DNA of 27,208 nt. It comes from Prochlorococcus sp. AG-363-L02 (GTDB taxonomy: Bacteria; Cyanobacteriota; Cyanobacteriia; PCC-6307; Cyanobiaceae). Location: contig QCFP01000010.1 in NCBI GenBank assembly GCA_003280185.1, positions 1 through 27,208 of the forward strand, given 5' to 3'. The position numbers were made by a program, and so were the translations under genes. The notes beneath the pieces were generated by a model, which had not been told where the DNA came from, did not search any database, and worked only from the letters and a program-made list of their open reading frames with translations. Of the stretch, positions 26,559-27,208 are shown in pieces (within the stretch, counting starts at the first letter, position 1; every line of letters begins with the position of its first letter).

Positions 26559-27208
26559 CGGCAGCCATCGCCTGAACCATTGCTTTCTGAGCCAAAATTT
26601 CCCCCTGGGATCTCAAGTGACTCAAAAAACGATTACGTGCATCTGGAAACATAGGGTCTTGTGCAAGAGGCAAGTCACCAGCTATATCCAAACCTGTTTC
26701 CCCCTCCATAGCAGGAGTGATTACAACAAGATCAGCACTGAGACCGTAGGTATAACGCCACCAAAGTTCCGGTTCCAGAACAACGGAATTGGGAGCGGCA
26801 GGTTCATCTTGACTACTAATTTCAACATCCTCATCGGATTTATTGTTTTCCAATAATGCTGATAAAACTTGTTTTCGTTGATCGGCAAGGTCAGCCAATA
26901 ATTTGGCGCGACTCCTACCTCGAAGCTGAAAAAGTACAAAAGGATCTTCGCTAAAACGATCTCCCATTAAAAAATAAATTGCACTTATATGTTTACATGG
27001 ATTTGCTTTATCTGGACAACTACATTCACTACGGACCTCCTGCAACTTAAAAGGAAATAACCTCCTTCCACTAGCAGCAAAAGCTCGTTCAATATCTGAA
27101 GGCATTACACCTGCTAATAACTGAGCTGACCATCGTGCTTTTTGAGTTAACGCCTCAAGAACATAACTCCAATCTTCATCACTCAATACATCTAACCAAA
27201 GTTTGACC
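26551..27208 (-). CDS. SWIM zinc-finger protein, C-terminal part (5' end outside window)
   Basis: The frame is open to the window edge on the minus strand, so the N-terminus is missing; the TTG at 27186 is internal. The visible part starts VKLWLDVLSDEDWSYVLEAL. It includes the family block AQLLAGVMPSDIERAF and the SWIM motif CxCx(6)CxH as CSCPDKANPCKH, whose zinc ligands are encoded between 27024 and 26989. EDPFVLFQLRGRSRAK and an acidic, less conserved C-terminus follow. SWIM domains bind zinc and probably DNA or protein. Stand-alone bacterial members often neighbour SNF2-family helicases, so such a gene may lie just outside the window. Confidence 0.88.
   Translation of the reverse strand, partial: VKLWLDVLSDEDWSYVLEALTQKARWSAQLLAGVMPSDIERAFAASGRRLFPFKLQEVRSECSCPDKANPCKHISAIYFLMGDRFSEDPFVLFQLRGRSRAKLLADLADQRKQVLSALLENNKSDEDVEISSQDEPAAPNSVVLEPELWWRYTYGLSADLVVITPAMEGETGLDIAGDLPLAQDPMFPDARNRFLSHLRSQGEILAQKAMVQAMAAGD

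Overview
The window looks like the chromosome of a marine picocyanobacterium, most likely a low-GC (low-light type) Prochlorococcus or a close relative. The reasons are the AT-leaning sequence, short intergenic gaps, frequent TTG and GTG starts, a pair of three-domain flavodiiron proteins of the oxygenic-phototroph type, two acyl-lipid desaturases, a DUF98 chorismate lyase (the cyanobacterial plastoquinone route), and several small proteins that look like picocyanobacterial hypotheticals. This assignment is inference from gene content, not a database match. I see no rRNA, tRNA, insertion sequence, prophage gene or CRISPR array, and no gap longer than about 250 bases.

Layout. 1-1636 (+): the 3' part of valS and a TVP38/TMEM64 membrane protein. 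1812-4349 (-): ligA and a membrane-anchored NTF2-like protein. 4474-5614 (+): a SprT-type zinc protease, a 35-residue membrane micro-ORF overlapping it, and a charged hypothetical. 5696-11239 (-): a housekeeping run read as desaturase, rplI, dnaB, mnmG, chorismate lyase. 11320-12051 (+): an HTH-like protein of unknown role lying between two Delta9-type desaturase paralogues. 12030-12941 (-): the second desaturase. 13049-18155 (+): a PLP-dependent methionine gamma-lyase/aluminium-resistance family enzyme, gcvH, gcvP and a small orphan gene. 18161-27208 (-): one long same-strand run read as SWIM zinc-finger protein (cut by the window edge), MEKHLA protein, TRAP transporter dctP-dctQ-dctM, flavodiiron proteins flv3-flv1, an NADPH:FMN reductase family protein and a small orphan.

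How the genes fit together. gcvH and gcvP supply two of the glycine cleavage components used in photorespiratory glycine breakdown; gcvT is not here. flv3 and flv1 overlap in TAATG and should encode the two partners of the O2-reducing (Mehler-like) electron sink. The third gene of that run is a separate flavin reductase. The TRAP genes just upstream encode an ion-driven uptake system for an organic acid, with a Tat-type lipoprotein binding protein resembling the 2-oxoacid/FcbT1 group. rplI-dnaB-mnmG is translation, replication and tRNA modification, with chorismate lyase attached by overlap.

No clear new defence or mobile system is visible. The best leads are the flv3-flv1-reductase run next to a TRAP operon, the desaturase pair around an HTH-like gene, several uncharacterised small proteins, and perfect dyads in the divergent or leader regions at 4373-4391, 12968-12999, 18475-18486 and 26006-26020.
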